This document shows positions 1 to 10,131 of a stretch of DNA of 64,000 bases, piece by piece. Position numbers and translations under genes: made by a program. The notes under the pieces are model-generated. The model was not told where the DNA came from and searched no databases. It was given only the letters and a program-made list of their open reading frames with translations. The number at the start of each line of letters is the position of its first letter. The stretch's first letter is position 1. The DNA lies in assembly GCF_001649575.2 (NCBI RefSeq), contig NC_051430.1:15120433-15184432 (forward strand), in the 5' to 3' direction. The DNA comes from Kryptolebias marmoratus. Taxonomy: Eukaryota; Chordata; Actinopteri; Cyprinodontiformes; Rivulidae.

Positions 1-3000
1 CTGCACCAATGAAATTCGTTCCATTATCAGAACGAAGAATCTTTACCTGGCCTCGTCTAGCTATGAAGCGACGAAGGGCATGAATAAAGGAATCCGTGTC
101 CAGTGAGGCTGCCATTTCCAAGTGTATTGCACGGGTAGTTAAGCAGGTAAAAATGACGCCGTACCTTTTCACTACACTTCGACCACGTTTAACCTCAAAC
201 GGACCAAAGTAGTCCACTCCTGAGTTGGTAAACGGTGGATCATCTGGCAGAACTCTGTCTTGAGGAAGGTCTGCCATTTGTTGTTTTCCTACAACTCCAT
301 GCGCACGTCGGCAGACAATACACTTGGAGAGTATCCGTCTTACTGCGGTGTTGGCACCGGGAACCCAAAACTTTGTCCTCAGCTTGGAGATTACATGATT
401 ACGACCACAATGCGCCAAGTTCTCATGAATTTCTCTGAAGATAAGCTTTGTGACGTGCTGATCCTTACTAAGGATTGCTGGACGCTTTGATTCCTCCGGT
501 AATGCTGATTTCCTAAGTCGTCCTCCAACCCTGAGAATGCCTTGTTCCAGTACTGGATTCAGTTTGAAAAGAGAACTAGTCTTCTTCACTCCTTGGTCCT
601 TAGAAAGTGTGGTGATTTCTTCGGAAAATGCCTTAGCTTGGCAATAGCGAACAATTGCTTCTTCAGCTTCTGCAAGGTTCTCCATAGTTAGTTTCTTAAT
701 GTCCACTTGAAGCAGGCTTTCCTTGAAACTTCTCATTTCCCTTTCAACTTCAGATTGAGCTTTAACAGCATTTAACTCCTTCCTTTTGCGACACAGTTGC
801 AGTAGGATACTCTTAACTTTAAGCATCCATGCAATTGCCCTTTTTAGTCGAAACCAGGATGAGAAGTACTGCAGGAATTCCTCCACTGCATCTTTACGTT
901 CCTCAACAGTGTGAGCACAAATCAGTGTACTCTTCACCTCTGGGTCTTCTGTAGTCAGGTCTCCAATGGTATGCACACTTTCTGGCCATTGGTCCATGTG
1001 CTTAACAAGAAAGTCCGGCCCCTGTAACCACACATGGTGGTGAATGAAGCTTCCTGCCTTGAGTCCCCTGGATGCACAGTCAGCAGGATTCAATGAGGTG
1101 TTGATATACCTCCATTGCTGTGGATTGGAGCATTTCAGGATGGCGTCCACACGATTAGCGACGAATGTGCGGAACCTACTCGTTTGGTTGCTGATATATT
1201 TTAGTACTGTGGTACTATCTGACCAAAACACGGATGGTTGGAGTGGAAGCTGCAGTTCTGTTGTTAGAACCTTGTCCATGCGTGTTGCCATGGTTGCTGC
1301 AGTAAGTTCCATACGGGGAATCGTTACAGGCTTAAGTGGGGCCACTCTTGCTTTCCCCAACATGAATGCACAATGAACTTTGTTACTACCGTTTTTCTGT
1401 AGCAAGTAGCTAACTGTACCGTAGCCCTCTACACTGGCATCGGCAAAATGTTGCAGCTGGTTGTATACCGACTGTCCAAATCCTACAGGTTTAAAACATC
1501 TTGGGACATTCATGTTCTCCAACTGATGGAGCTGGGTCTTCCACTCAAGCCACTTATGAGCCAAGTCTTCGGGTATGATGACATCCCAGCCAATCTTCCG
1601 CCTGCAAAGCTCTTGCAGAATCTTCTTCGCTTGAAGCATAACTGGTGACAGGATACCCAATGGGTCGTAGACAGAACTCATGATGGAAAGGATGTTCCTC
1701 CGAGTGGGAGCTTTGTCTGGCATTATGATCTTGAATCGGAAGCTGTCAGACTGAATACACCATTGGACTCCCAAAGCTCTCTCTACGGGAAGCATATCCT
1801 GATCCAAGTCCAGATCTTTAACTTCTGTTGTCCTCTCTTCTTCTGGAATAGCTGACAGCACTGCTCTGCTATTGCTAATCCATTTGGTGAGTCTGAATCC
1901 ACCTCTGTGACATACTGCTCTCAGAGTGTGGTACAACTGTATGGCTTCATCTTCTGAGCTCACAGACTTTAAACAATCATCTACATAGAAGTTGTATAGC
2001 ACTGTGTCGACTGCTTGATTGTTGGCCTGGTCTTGGTTGTCTTCGGCACACTTGCGTAGAGCGAAATTAGCACAGCTTGGTGATGAAGTTGCACCAAAAA
2101 TGTGAACCACCATCTTGTACTCCACCATTTTCTGAGTAATATCGCCAGATTCCCACCACAGGAACCGTAGAAGGTCAGAATCATCATCAGGCACCCTCAC
2201 TTGGTGAAACATAGCTTCCACATCTGCCATAACGGCCACCTCTTCTTGTCTGAATCTAATAATCACTCCAAGAAGAGTACTTGTGAGATTTGGTCCTTGT
2301 AATAGCTGGTTGTTTAGAGCAGTGCCTTTGTACGACGCTCCACAGTCAAAGACCACCCTAAGTTTGTGTTTCTTAGGATGGTAAACTCCGTGATGTGGCA
2401 GGTACCAAACCTTCCCATCATCACGATCCAGGTCCTTTTCTGGTACTTTCACTGCATAACCTTTGTCTATGATGTTACTCATGAAACCTGAGTATTCAGT
2501 GTGGAACGAAGAGTTCTTCTCCAATTTCCTCTTTAGGTTTAAAGCACGTTGCTCGGCCACTTTACGGTTGTTGGGCATCTGAATATGTTTGTTCCGTAAC
2601 GGCAAGGCAATACTGTAATGTCCATCAACAATGGTAGCTGACTGTGTTGTAATCTCCAAAAACTGCAAATCCTCCCTTGACATTTCTTGTTTCTCGTCTC
2701 TGTCACACTCAGGAAAGTCACCTTTAAACTGCTGACGCCAGAGTTCATCCAATGTGCTTACTGATATGCGGTTTGCTGAGACTTGAATCAACCCTTGTGT
2801 TGCACTTTGTGAAATGTGTCCTTGGAGGGGTTCACTGATGGTCCAACCAAGCCTCGTTCTCACAGCGTATGGACCGCCATTTTCACTTGCTATGACCTGC
2901 CAAGGTTCGATAGCTTTAGGAGCATTGTTACCGATCAGAAGTCCAACCTTTGCTTCAATCTTGGGTATAGACACCTGCTGAAGGTAGGGCCACCTCTTCA

Positions 3001-5323
3001 CATAGTCTTGTGAAGGAACGTTGTCAGCAGAAGCAGGAATGTTGCTGTGACTGTACATTTCTGGCAACTCAAAAAAATCATTACTGTCTAAGCTGCTTAT
3101 TTCCAACCCAGAAACCATTTGACTACTGATGACATTTTCTTTTCCCATTGTTTTCAGCAAAATCTTTGTTTTCCTGCCTGAAACGTTGAGCTCGTGCATC
3201 AGCTCTTCAGTGCAAAAACAAGCTGTACTGCCTGAGTCCAGAAAAGCATACGTGTATGCCACCTTTTGACCTCTTTTCAGTTTGACTTTAACTGGAACTA
3301 TTGCCAGCGTGTGCTCTGGTTTCTCTGTACCATGGCTGGATGCATCCATTCCCACAAATCCATTTACAACTGACTCCGTCAGTTGTTCCTTTCCCTCACT
3401 TGTTCCGGCTTCTGATCCTGCCTCGTTAACACCACTGGACTTTATCTTCATGTGAAGTATTGTTGGATGTGATTGTGCACAAACCTGACAGCTTGCCTTT
3501 TCTTTGCACAAATTACTCATGTGTCCCTTTTTAAGGCAGCTAAAGCACAATCCTTTAATTCGCAAGAAATCAATCTTTTCCTTGTGAAGTGACTTCCTCA
3601 TCTTCTTGCATTGTTCCATAGTATGCTCCTCACCATGACAGAAGAGACAAGGTTTGGAAAATGCACACATCTGATTTCCGCTGACCTTTGTCTTAACCTT
3701 GGTAGATGTGTCCCGAGTAGTGGTAATAGTTGCGGCTGTGGTGAATCCCTTTTTGATGCCACCTCTTCTTTGCAACTTGTCATCCACTTGTTCTTTAACT
3801 TGGAGCTTTAAGGTACTGTCCTTTATGTCACCAAACAGTGGATGTAAAATTTCTTTGGCCTGTTTATTGACGAAATCCACCAGATCGGCAAACTTGACTC
3901 TGCGTTTTTCTTTTTCCAAGATTCCACAAGCATGCGTTCGCCACCTTTCTCTCATTTTGTAAGGAAGCTTGGCAATGATGGCACGCATGTTGGCAGTACT
4001 ATCCAACTCCTCCATGTACTCTACATCTGCCATTGCATTACGACATCCAGCAAGATAGAGTCCGAACGCATGAAGAGCCTCTCCGTCGTCAGACTTGATA
4101 GTTGGCCAACCAAGAGCCTTGTTAATGTATGCCACCGATATCTTGTAGGCGTTTCCAAAGTGCTCTTCCAAAAGCCTCTTAGCTTCATTATAACCACGTG
4201 TAGGTTCCATATGAAGACAACTTCTTATCAATTCTCGTGGCTGTCCACTAGTGTACTGTTCCATGTAGTACAGACGATCTTTGTCACTTTCTGTTTTATC
4301 CTCCACACCGTGTTCAAATGCCCGAATGAATAATCGATATTCTAATGGATCCCCTTTAAAAACTGAAATGTTCTGAGGGGGCAATGTTGCCAACTTCTGC
4401 TGCTTTGTTAGCACTTCGACTACATCCTGCAGAGCACTTGGAGCCTGTAATGGCTGAGAGGTAACAGCGTGTGTTCGATGTACATTTTGAATAACGTTAT
4501 CGTTCCATACTTGACACTCTTGTGTTTGGAAAGGACTATTTGACTGCCTTTGAGCAAACAAATCTTCAGCTCTGTGCGACGTCACATTGGAGTTCATTCC
4601 ATTCTGTTTGGTTGCACAACTGGATGTCTTGGATGCACGACTAGATGCCTTAGATGCACAACCTTCATATTCTGAGAGAATCTTGATCTTTGCCTCATTT
4701 GCTGCTAGTGCTGTTCGTAATTCTAGCTCCTCCTTTTCAACTTTAAGTTTTGCCTCTCTTTCCTCCAATAGGCGTCTCTGTTTCAAAGCTGATGCCTGAA
4801 CCAACAGCTTAGCTCGTTCCAACTCTGCTTTCATTCGTGTGGAGGATGCAGATGATGATGTACAAGAGCCATGTTCAGAAGAGCCTTTATGACTTCGTTT
4901 CGACAAAGATGCGTTAGATACGCTGTCGCATGGATTAATCTCGTTATTGCATTTTTCAGCCTCTGCTGTGCACTTAGCCTTGTCATCAATCCAAGCCAAA
5001 GCTGTCTCAGCAAAAGCCTTGAAAGAATCAGCCTTAGGTTCAAACCAGTCATCTTGATCTGATTTTAAATCTTCTTCTGACATTTGTTGGAGCAGCTCCT
5101 TTACATTTGTGTTCAAACCACAAAACTCTCCAAACAGTCTATTAAATTCTTTCATTAACTGGCTTGCCTCAGTTAAGCTGATATCATCTTCATTTTCTAT
5201 CAGCCGTCGCACCTGATTCACTGTGCCTGTTAACTTTGCTAACGTGGCTCTTCGTAAACCAATTGCACGCTGCAACTTTTGTTCCATAGCTTTAGGTGTG
5301 ACCTTTACTGCTCTAGGTTCCAT
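1..5323 (-). CDS. Gag-Pol polyprotein of a BEL/Pao retrotransposon (C-terminus outside the window)
   Basis: Polyprotein that would package, reverse transcribe and integrate the element. The start is the ATG at 5323; an in-frame TGA lies ~45 nt upstream with no other ATG between. About 1774 codons are present. Approximate residues: 1-250 Gag-like, with a charged coiled coil (repeated Lys-Ala-Glu-Leu-Glu-Arg type heptads) and a Ser/Ala-rich linker; ~300-540 conserved Gag-like domain of this family (DUF1759-type); zinc knuckles CLFCHGEEHTMEQC at ~559 and CFSCLKKGHMSNLC at ~591; aspartic protease FLDSGST at ~696; reverse transcriptase with NFYVDDCL at ~1114; RNase H start DASVEGYG at ~1295; integrase zinc-binding His/Cys residues ~1633-1666; integrase core Asp in VDYFGPF (~1704) and in SDNGTNF (~1766). 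The catalytic Glu and the C-terminal domain are past the edge. Family assignment rests on motif order and motif sequences. Confidence 0.95.
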   Translation of the reverse strand, partial: MEPRAVKVTPKAMEQKLQRAIGLRRATLAKLTGTVNQVRRLIENEDDISLTEASQLMKEFNRLFGEFCGLNTNVKELLQQMSEEDLKSDQDDWFEPKADSFKAFAETALAWIDDKAKCTAEAEKCNNEINPCDSVSNASLSKRSHKGSSEHGSCTSSSASSTRMKAELERAKLLVQASALKQRRLLEEREAKLKVEKEELELRTALAANEAKIKILSEYEGCASKASSRASKTSSCATKQNGMNSNVTSHRAEDLFAQRQSNSPFQTQECQVWNDNVIQNVHRTHAVTSQPLQAPSALQDVVEVLTKQQKLATLPPQNISVFKGDPLEYRLFIRAFEHGVEDKTESDKDRLYYMEQYTSGQPRELIRSCLHMEPTRGYNEAKRLLEEHFGNAYKISVAYINKALGWPTIKSDDGEALHAFGLYLAGCRNAMADVEYMEELDSTANMRAIIAKLPYKMRERWRTHACGILEKEKRRVKFADLVDFVNKQAKEILHPLFGDIKDSTLKLQVKEQVDDKLQRRGGIKKGFTTAATITTTRDTSTKVKTKVSGNQMCAFSKPCLFCHGEEHTMEQCKKMRKSLHKEKIDFLRIKGLCFSCLKKGHMSNLCKEKASCQVCAQSHPTILHMKIKSSGVNEAGSEAGTSEGKEQLTESVVNGFVGMDASSHGTEKPEHTLAIVPVKVKLKRGQKVAYTYAFLDSGSTACFCTEELMHELNVSGRKTKILLKTMGKENVISSQMVSGLEISSLDSNDFFELPEMYSHSNIPASADNVPSQDYVKRWPYLQQVSIPKIEAKVGLLIGNNAPKAIEPWQVIASENGGPYAVRTRLGWTISEPLQGHISQSATQGLIQVSANRISVSTLDELWRQQFKGDFPECDRDEKQEMSREDLQFLEITTQSATIVDGHYSIALPLRNKHIQMPNNRKVAEQRALNLKRKLEKNSSFHTEYSGFMSNIIDKGYAVKVPEKDLDRDDGKVWYLPHHGVYHPKKHKLRVVFDCGASYKGTALNNQLLQGPNLTSTLLGVIIRFRQEEVAVMADVEAMFHQVRVPDDDSDLLRFLWWESGDITQKMVEYKMVVHIFGATSSPSCANFALRKCAEDNQDQANNQAVDTVLYNFYVDDCLKSVSSEDEAIQLYHTLRAVCHRGGFRLTKWISNSRAVLSAIPEEERTTEVKDLDLDQDMLPVERALGVQWCIQSDSFRFKIIMPDKAPTRRNILSIMSSVYDPLGILSPVMLQAKKILQELCRRKIGWDVIIPEDLAHKWLEWKTQLHQLENMNVPRCFKPVGFGQSVYNQLQHFADASVEGYGTVSYLLQKNGSNKVHCAFMLGKARVAPLKPVTIPRMELTAATMATRMDKVLTTELQLPLQPSVFWSDSTTVLKYISNQTSRFRTFVANRVDAILKCSNPQQWRYINTSLNPADCASRGLKAGSFIHHHVWLQGPDFLVKHMDQWPESVHTIGDLTTEDPEVKSTLICAHTVEERKDAVEEFLQYFSSWFRLKRAIAWMLKVKSILLQLCRKRKELNAVKAQSEVEREMRSFKESLLQVDIKKLTMENLAEAEEAIVRYCQAKAFSEEITTLSKDQGVKKTSSLFKLNPVLEQGILRVGGRLRKSALPEESKRPAILSKDQHVTKLIFREIHENLAHCGRNHVISKLRTKFWVPGANTAVRRILSKCIVCRRAHGVVGKQQMADLPQDRVLPDDPPFTNSGVDYFGPFEVKRGRSVVKRYGVIFTCLTTRAIHLEMAASLDTDSFIHALRRFIARRGQVKILRSDNGTNFIGA

Positions 5324-5539
5324 AACATACAATTTCCAAATAGCAACAACAGAAAATTCCGTGGCTCATCCGAAAAGCATGCGTGTCGTCAAGAAGAGCC
5401 CTTAGCATCCACAATGACTCAGCATTTTCCTCGGTAAAATATTTCCACTACTCACGTTTCTTCCAGCTTGGGTTTTCTTTGTTGCTGCTTGAAATCCGTC
5501 CACAGATGAAAGTTAATCCACAGAGCAGGTTTTTTAACG

Positions 5540-5860
5540 AAATGTGTTGCCACAAGGTTAAGTTTTGATGTACTCGTGTGTTTGAAGAGGAAAAAATAAA
5601 AATGCCCGCAGCGCTCCGATGTAAAGTCCAAACAAAAATTTATTCCACAGTTTTGAGTCCTTACAAGAGCAGTAACGTTCTATGCTAACCTCTACAAAAA
5701 CTACGGTTAAAAAACCGTGTGGCTCTGTCGCTCCTTTCGCAGCTCCTTCTCCCCTTTGCTATCTACCTTGTTTTTACACAGTCCCCCTCATTTGCATAAT
5801 TGCCAGGTGGCCAGTTAACTATAAAACATACTAATAGTAACACTTATTCACAGTAAAACA
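5540..5860 (-). repeat. Probable 5' LTR of the BEL/Pao element (approximate ends)
   Basis: Lies just upstream of the Gag-Pol leader on the minus strand. It holds a minus-strand AATAAA poly(A) signal (plus 5644-5639) about where an LTR R region is expected, and a short AT-rich TATA-like stretch further upstream. Possible 5' ends on the minus strand are TGTTTTACTG (5860) or TGTGAATAAG (5852). The 3' end is probably near 5540-5555, but I could not fix a primer-binding site. The partner LTR is outside the window, so the boundaries cannot be settled here. Confidence 0.5.
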
Positions 5861-7190
5861 TTATGAAATTAGTTATATGCAATATAACAATTCTTCCAAA
5901 AAATCAACAAATACACTTATTAAATTTATACTTAAACAAATAAGTTTTAACAGTAACTGGATGCTTTCTACATCAACTTGGCCTCCACACTGCACCTTTG
6001 CATCAGTGAGCGAATGTCAAATGCAGGTGGGCTGAAAGTTAGAACACACCTGTCCCAGCAGTCAGTGTGACACTCAGGATAGGTCACCTGTCCATCACAG
6101 AGACACACAAGACAAACAACCAGACACACACTCATACCTAAGGGCAATTTAGAATCTCTAATTACTCTAATATTCATGTTTTTGGTCTCTGGGAGGAAAG
6201 TGGATTACTCAGAGAAAAACCCACACATGCAAGTAGAAAACTCTACACAGAAAGGCCCACAGCTGAAATATGAACCAGAGAGGCAACAGTGTTCACCGCC
6301 ACACAATCAAGCAGCTCCCACACCGGAGTTTTCCACGTTTTTTCCTGAAAGTGTCCCCAAAGGGGCGAAACACGCTATGACTTGTAGATATTCATTTGCG
6401 GAGAGCCACGACGAGTGGGTGCAGAAGCATGTTCAAGCCCTCAAGCTCTGTTGTAGATTCAAAGGCGACGCAATTGAGGCTAGATGAGATGGAAGACATG
6501 CTGTCTCCTGTTGAAGCAGCAGCAAAGGATTAATGAGAGCGCTGCTGCTTTTTCTACAAGTTCAGGTGGGTGAGGGGGAACATTGTTTGGTTGGTAGACT
6601 TGATCTGCGGTTCTGAAGTGTTTTTTTTATCTTAAATAATTTGCTATAACAAGTTGGTATTTCCATAAACAGTGCTGTAATTGTCTGTTTGTGTAAGACA
6701 GTTTTAACTTAAGAAATTATTTTTACAGTTGATGAAATGCAAACAACTTACTGTCCAAGCTCAAACTACTTTAGTTTAATTTATGGCTGAGAAAAACGTG
6801 GCACAGTGATTAAAAAAAAAAATGTTTAAAATTGTGCCTAAAGGTAAACAACAGATGTTAAAGTTACTAAGCAGAGATGATGAATGATCAAACTTAGTTT
6901 TAGGCATACTTTGGGTGAGTTCAAAGATATTTGAAAGTTTTGAAGGACTAGTTTAGATTATTACGTTTTTTTTTCTTTTTGAAGTGGTGTTCTGTGGAGC
7001 TGTTATCAGTAATCAATATCTTACCTGGGGTAAGGAGCAGCGTTATCAGGTTGGAAAATCAGGCAGTTTTCTCAGAGGAAATAAGCTGACACAACTGTCC
7101 AAGAGTCGATTTCAAAAGACTTTTCTGCTGACCAAAACCCACTCCAGTCTCAACAAATTTAATAGCTGATCATGCAAATGTATTTTATTT
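5861..7190. other. Intergenic, no gene recognised; contains one dispersed fish repeat
   Basis: AT-rich sequence flanking the retrotransposon. 6048-6305 is a copy of a dispersed repeat listed separately. From 6330 to 6560 the sequence is less AT-rich and a short plus frame crosses it, but the frame is partly made of the repeat and shows no recognisable protein. 6560-7190 shows only simple AT-rich sequence and short homopolymers. Confidence 0.5.
6048..6305 (+). repeat. Dispersed teleost repeat, copy 1 (CAATTTAGA / GGAGGAAA family)
   Basis: Contains the ordered phrases 'cacctgtccatcacag', 'cacacactcatacctaag', 'ggcaatttagaatc', 'tctgggaggaaagtggat', 'cagagaaaaaccca' and 'ctctacacagaaaggccc'. 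The same phrases in the same order occur at 11895-12185, and the left part occurs again near 29570-29700. This family is widespread in fish genomes; I do not assign it to a named class. It is diverged, so the insertion is old. Confidence 0.75.
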
Positions 7191-7214
7191 TCATGGTATG
7201 GTTATCACCTGCCT

Positions 7215-7412
7215 CCAAAGGCAAAAGAGTGATAATGTTTTATCAAAATATCTCATGAACCAGTGGTCAGTAAGCGTCAACTGAGTTTATTTTGGGAGTC
7301 AACCCGATTCAAGAACAACAAAAAGTAGCTAAATAAAAGTCAATTTTACAGATACTGAGCTACAATTTGGTGTGGTAGTAGCTGAGAGTCATTCTCAACA
7401 CATACTCAAGAT
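7215..7412 (+). repeat. Dispersed repeat family R, copy a (decayed)
   Basis: Shares with other copies the ordered phrases 'aaaatatctcatgaacca', 'gggagtcaacccgattcaag', 'caattttacagatactgagct' and 'ggtgtggtagtagctgag'. It lies directly before copy b in the same orientation. Internal parts are deleted relative to the better copies at 22200-22610 and 26845-27230. Confidence 0.75.
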
Positions 7413-7428
7413 CTGTTTTTAAAAATTA

Positions 7429-7690
7429 ATGACTGAAATAAACTGTGTCTGTTTGTTAGCAAAATGTCTCATGAACCACTGGACAATTTATCATGAAAAT
7501 CTCAGAAAGTCATCACTGGATGAACATTTACAACTGATTACCTTTTGGAGTAATTCCTTTTCAGTTTGGTTGCCACAGCAAAGTGAGGTTAGTGAACACA
7601 AAAATGGCTACAACTCAACAAATTTTACAGATAAGGAGCAAAACTTTAGTTTGGTAGGGGTTTAGACCTAATCCCAAATTATTTTCCAAG
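7429..7690 (+). repeat. Dispersed repeat family R, copy b
   Basis: Second tandemly placed copy in forward orientation. It has 'gtttgttagcaaaatgtctc', 'atgaaccactgg', 'acaactgattaccttttgga' and 'aattttacagataaggagc'. The repeat creates a frame of 78 codons here, and similar peptides appear antisense in copy d (9505-9720). I regard those frames as by-products of the repeat. Confidence 0.75.
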
Positions 7691-9000
7691 CACTAATAAG
7701 CAATAACATTAGTTTTCCATCACATATTTACTTTGCTCATTTACACTTAACACGTTTTGTTTTGCAACATCAGTTTCACATGGACCATTATAGGCAATGG
7801 GGCACAGTTAATCTCCAGAGTAAATAACCATGAACTCTATGTAAACAACCATCTAATGCAAAACTGACTGCAAAGCAAAGGTTTGCATTCGCATGAACCA
7901 CTATATATTTTTTAGATTAAAGCTGTTTTTATAGAATGGAAATCTGCCTCAGATTCAGTTTAGACTAGCTGACTTGTCTGATAATCCTGTGTCATTTCTA
8001 CTGCGGGTAACATATCAAAATTACAGAAGGCTATCAATCTTATTATAAATAAGGAATAGTCCAATTATGTAATCAATATGAACTGCTCATATTTATTATT
8101 ATATTATTTTTATTGCCATGTTACGAAGCATAGGCTGATCAATGGGAGACATAATTCATGTTCCCGGTGACGTCACTCTTCACTATCTTTGCCCTCTTAT
8201 AAAATCACTGCGACTGTATTCCTTAAAGCACAGTGCAGCACTTGGGGGGGGTTTTCTCTAGCCCCATAAGCATGCCTTGTTTTTACTCACAGCCATGCGT
8301 TTCTGTGCTGACTCAGCTGGAGCCAAGGGCATGCACTATAAAACAGCAGCATGTGTCAAAAACCAACATAAAAGCTCCAGTCAGACGTAACAACGTTATT
8401 AAGATGTATATAATGGGCGTAAGGTCAAAATATTCAATGTAGATTCATTTAATTTTCATGTATTTTAATTATATGACCACATTCTGGTTAAGATGAACAC
8501 TCAACCCTGCTAACTTGACTGTATCTTTTTAGAGTGAAATCTTTATTGGCTTCATATTGTATAATTTATTACATTTCTTCTTCTGTTTTTTTCTCTCTCT
8601 CTCTGATGAGCAAGTGTTTTCCATTTCTCCTCAGTCAGGGTGCTACAGGGCTGCATAAGATTTTGCTACCCCTTCAACCAATTAGAAAATTACTCAGCGT
8701 ATGAATTACTGTATAGCACTGCTTCATCAATTACTGTAAAACGAAGTATTTTGCTGCCCCAGCAAGTTTGCCATGACTGTGGCAGTCGTCTTATTTATTT
8801 CTTTGTGTTCGCAGTCACATCTTACGCCGCTGCAAATAATAATAATGAAAAATAAATATGTAAGTGTGTCGCACAACTGTAAGCAGCAGAGGAAAATGTA
8901 CTTGAGTGGACTTGTTGAAATAAAATATCCATTCCAAAAGATCTCTCTTTATATCAAGATGAAATATATTAATATATTAGCATCTAACAATTAAAGACAC
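7691..9000. other. Intergenic, no gene recognised
   Basis: AT-rich sequence with no recognisable coding exon on either strand. A promoter-like CRE plus TATA arrangement at 8168-8204 is listed separately. The short plus frames at 8233-8442, 8640-8855 and 8773-8994 match nothing I know and are within the length expected by chance. Confidence 0.5.
8168..8204 (+). promoter_or_regulatory. Candidate core promoter: consensus CRE followed by TATA box
   Basis: A perfect palindromic cAMP response element TGACGTCA (8168-8175) stands 22 bp before TATAAAA (8198-8204), the spacing found in CREB/ATF-driven TATA promoters. A start would be expected near 8230. No coding exon is visible downstream, so this could be chance, a non-coding RNA promoter, or an alternative upstream promoter. 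Confidence 0.25.
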
Positions 9001-9004
9001 AGCA

Positions 9005-9400
9005 TTCTTTGAAAGAATGCATATCGCTCGTCATCTTTCATGCCATAGTTTTACACTAAGATCATCTTATGTTGATAAATGATGGAGATGCAACCATCTT
9101 GGTTAAATACTGCAAATAACATAAGAAAATATTATCTTCAATCTCATGTAATATTGCAGTATCTCACATGATCTGTTATCCCTTGGAGTCTGTGTTGTGA
9201 AGAACTCTCAGCTACTATCACGAAAAAATTTAGCTCAATGTCTGAAAAATTCACTGACTTGAGAGCCATCTTGAATTGGGTTAGATCATAAAGGTCATCA
9301 GTTGTAGATCTACAGCCAATGATTATTTACTACATTTTTAATTTAGTGATTTATGAGATATTTTGCTAACAGACAGACAGAGTTGATTCCAATAGTTATT
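9005..9400 (-). repeat. Dispersed repeat family R, copy c (near full length, reversed)
   Basis: Reverse-orientation copy. The left end 'gaatgcatatcgc..catctttcatgcca' matches 26859-26886, and the right end 'gagatattttgctaacagacag' is the reverse of the 'gttagcaaaatatctc' phrase. In between are 'ctcagctactatcac' and 'atcagttgtagatctacag'. Confidence 0.75.
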
Positions 9401-9419
9401 GGTAAAGTTTTAAACACAG

Positions 9420-9745
9420 GTCATTAGTGCTCAGTTTAATGCGGGAATCAGTCTCAGCCACTATCACACCAAGTTTTTACTCAATATTTGTATATTTGTC
9501 TGAGTTATAGACAGTATTTTTTTTTACTAATATTTCTTTGCTGAAGCGGCCATTTTGAATCATATTTACTCCAAAAGTTAATCAGGTCTAGATGTATATC
9601 CAGATGTTGTTTTCTGAAAGTTTTGATCAAATCTGTTTCGTGACTCATGAGATATTTAGTACAGACAAACAAATGCACGCACACACAAACACACGCAGGC
9701 AAAATGATTATCACTCCATTTTCATCTTTGGCGAAGGGCAGTAAT
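9420..9745 (-). repeat. Dispersed repeat family R, copy d, ending in a GGCGAAGG-type tail
   Basis: Continues directly after copy c in the same reversed orientation. Shared phrases are 'cagccactatcacacc', 'ccaaaagttaatcagg' and 'actcatgagatatttagt'. The tail runs through an 'acagacaaacaaatgcacg' segment into 'tttggcgaagggcagtaataa'. A related tail with 'aacataacctcctcagcgga' ends the copy at 27255-27445. Confidence 0.7.
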
Positions 9746-10037
9746 AAAAATAGAAACCTAAACCTGCAATGTGTTTGTATCAATACTTTACCAAATTTTA
9801 AAAAGAAAGAAAGATAGCATACAGAAAAAAATAAATAAATTATGAAATTGAAACAGTTCAATATTTGATTTTGTGGTCCAGATGAAAACTCATGAGAATT
9901 ATGTTCTCATCGGAAACCACAGCGAAAGTGTGGACAGAGATTTATTTCGGGACGTGAACATCATACAGAGTTCTCTACAGTGGCGGGGAGCAGTTCTGGG
10001 AATCATTGTGAAATAATAAGTGTACCTGTGAATGTGA

Positions 10038-10131
<94 letters not shown>

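Larger units (their letters stand above)
1..5860 (-). mobile_element. BEL/Pao LTR retrotransposon, 5' LTR and most of Gag-Pol, cut by the window edge
   Basis: A minus-strand LTR retrotransposon enters at the left edge. In its own direction it reads: putative 5' LTR (~5860 to ~5540), untranslated leader (~5540-5324), then one long Gag-Pol frame from 5323 off the window. The order protease, reverse transcriptase, RNase H, integrase, with two zinc knuckles ahead of the protease and no separate gag stop, is the BEL/Pao (Belpaoviridae) arrangement, not Ty1/copia (integrase before RT). Seen directly: the frame is the same at both ends of 5.3 kb and I found no stop in the parts I translated. Inferred: the copy is young, because neutral decay normally breaks such frames. 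The rest of the integrase, the 3' LTR and the target-site duplication lie outside the window, so full integrity is unknown. Confidence 0.93.

Noticed and set aside
3932..4333. Plus-strand frame of 133 codons and other plus-strand frames in 1-5400
   Set aside because: They are antisense to the intact retrotransposon polyprotein frame, which explains their length.
6176..6487. Plus frame of 103 codons as a gene
   Set aside because: Its first part is the dispersed fish repeat; the remainder has no recognisable domain or splice signals.
9505..9861. Minus frame of 118 codons
   Set aside because: Most of it lies in copy d of the dispersed repeat and its tail; the rest is T-rich sequence.
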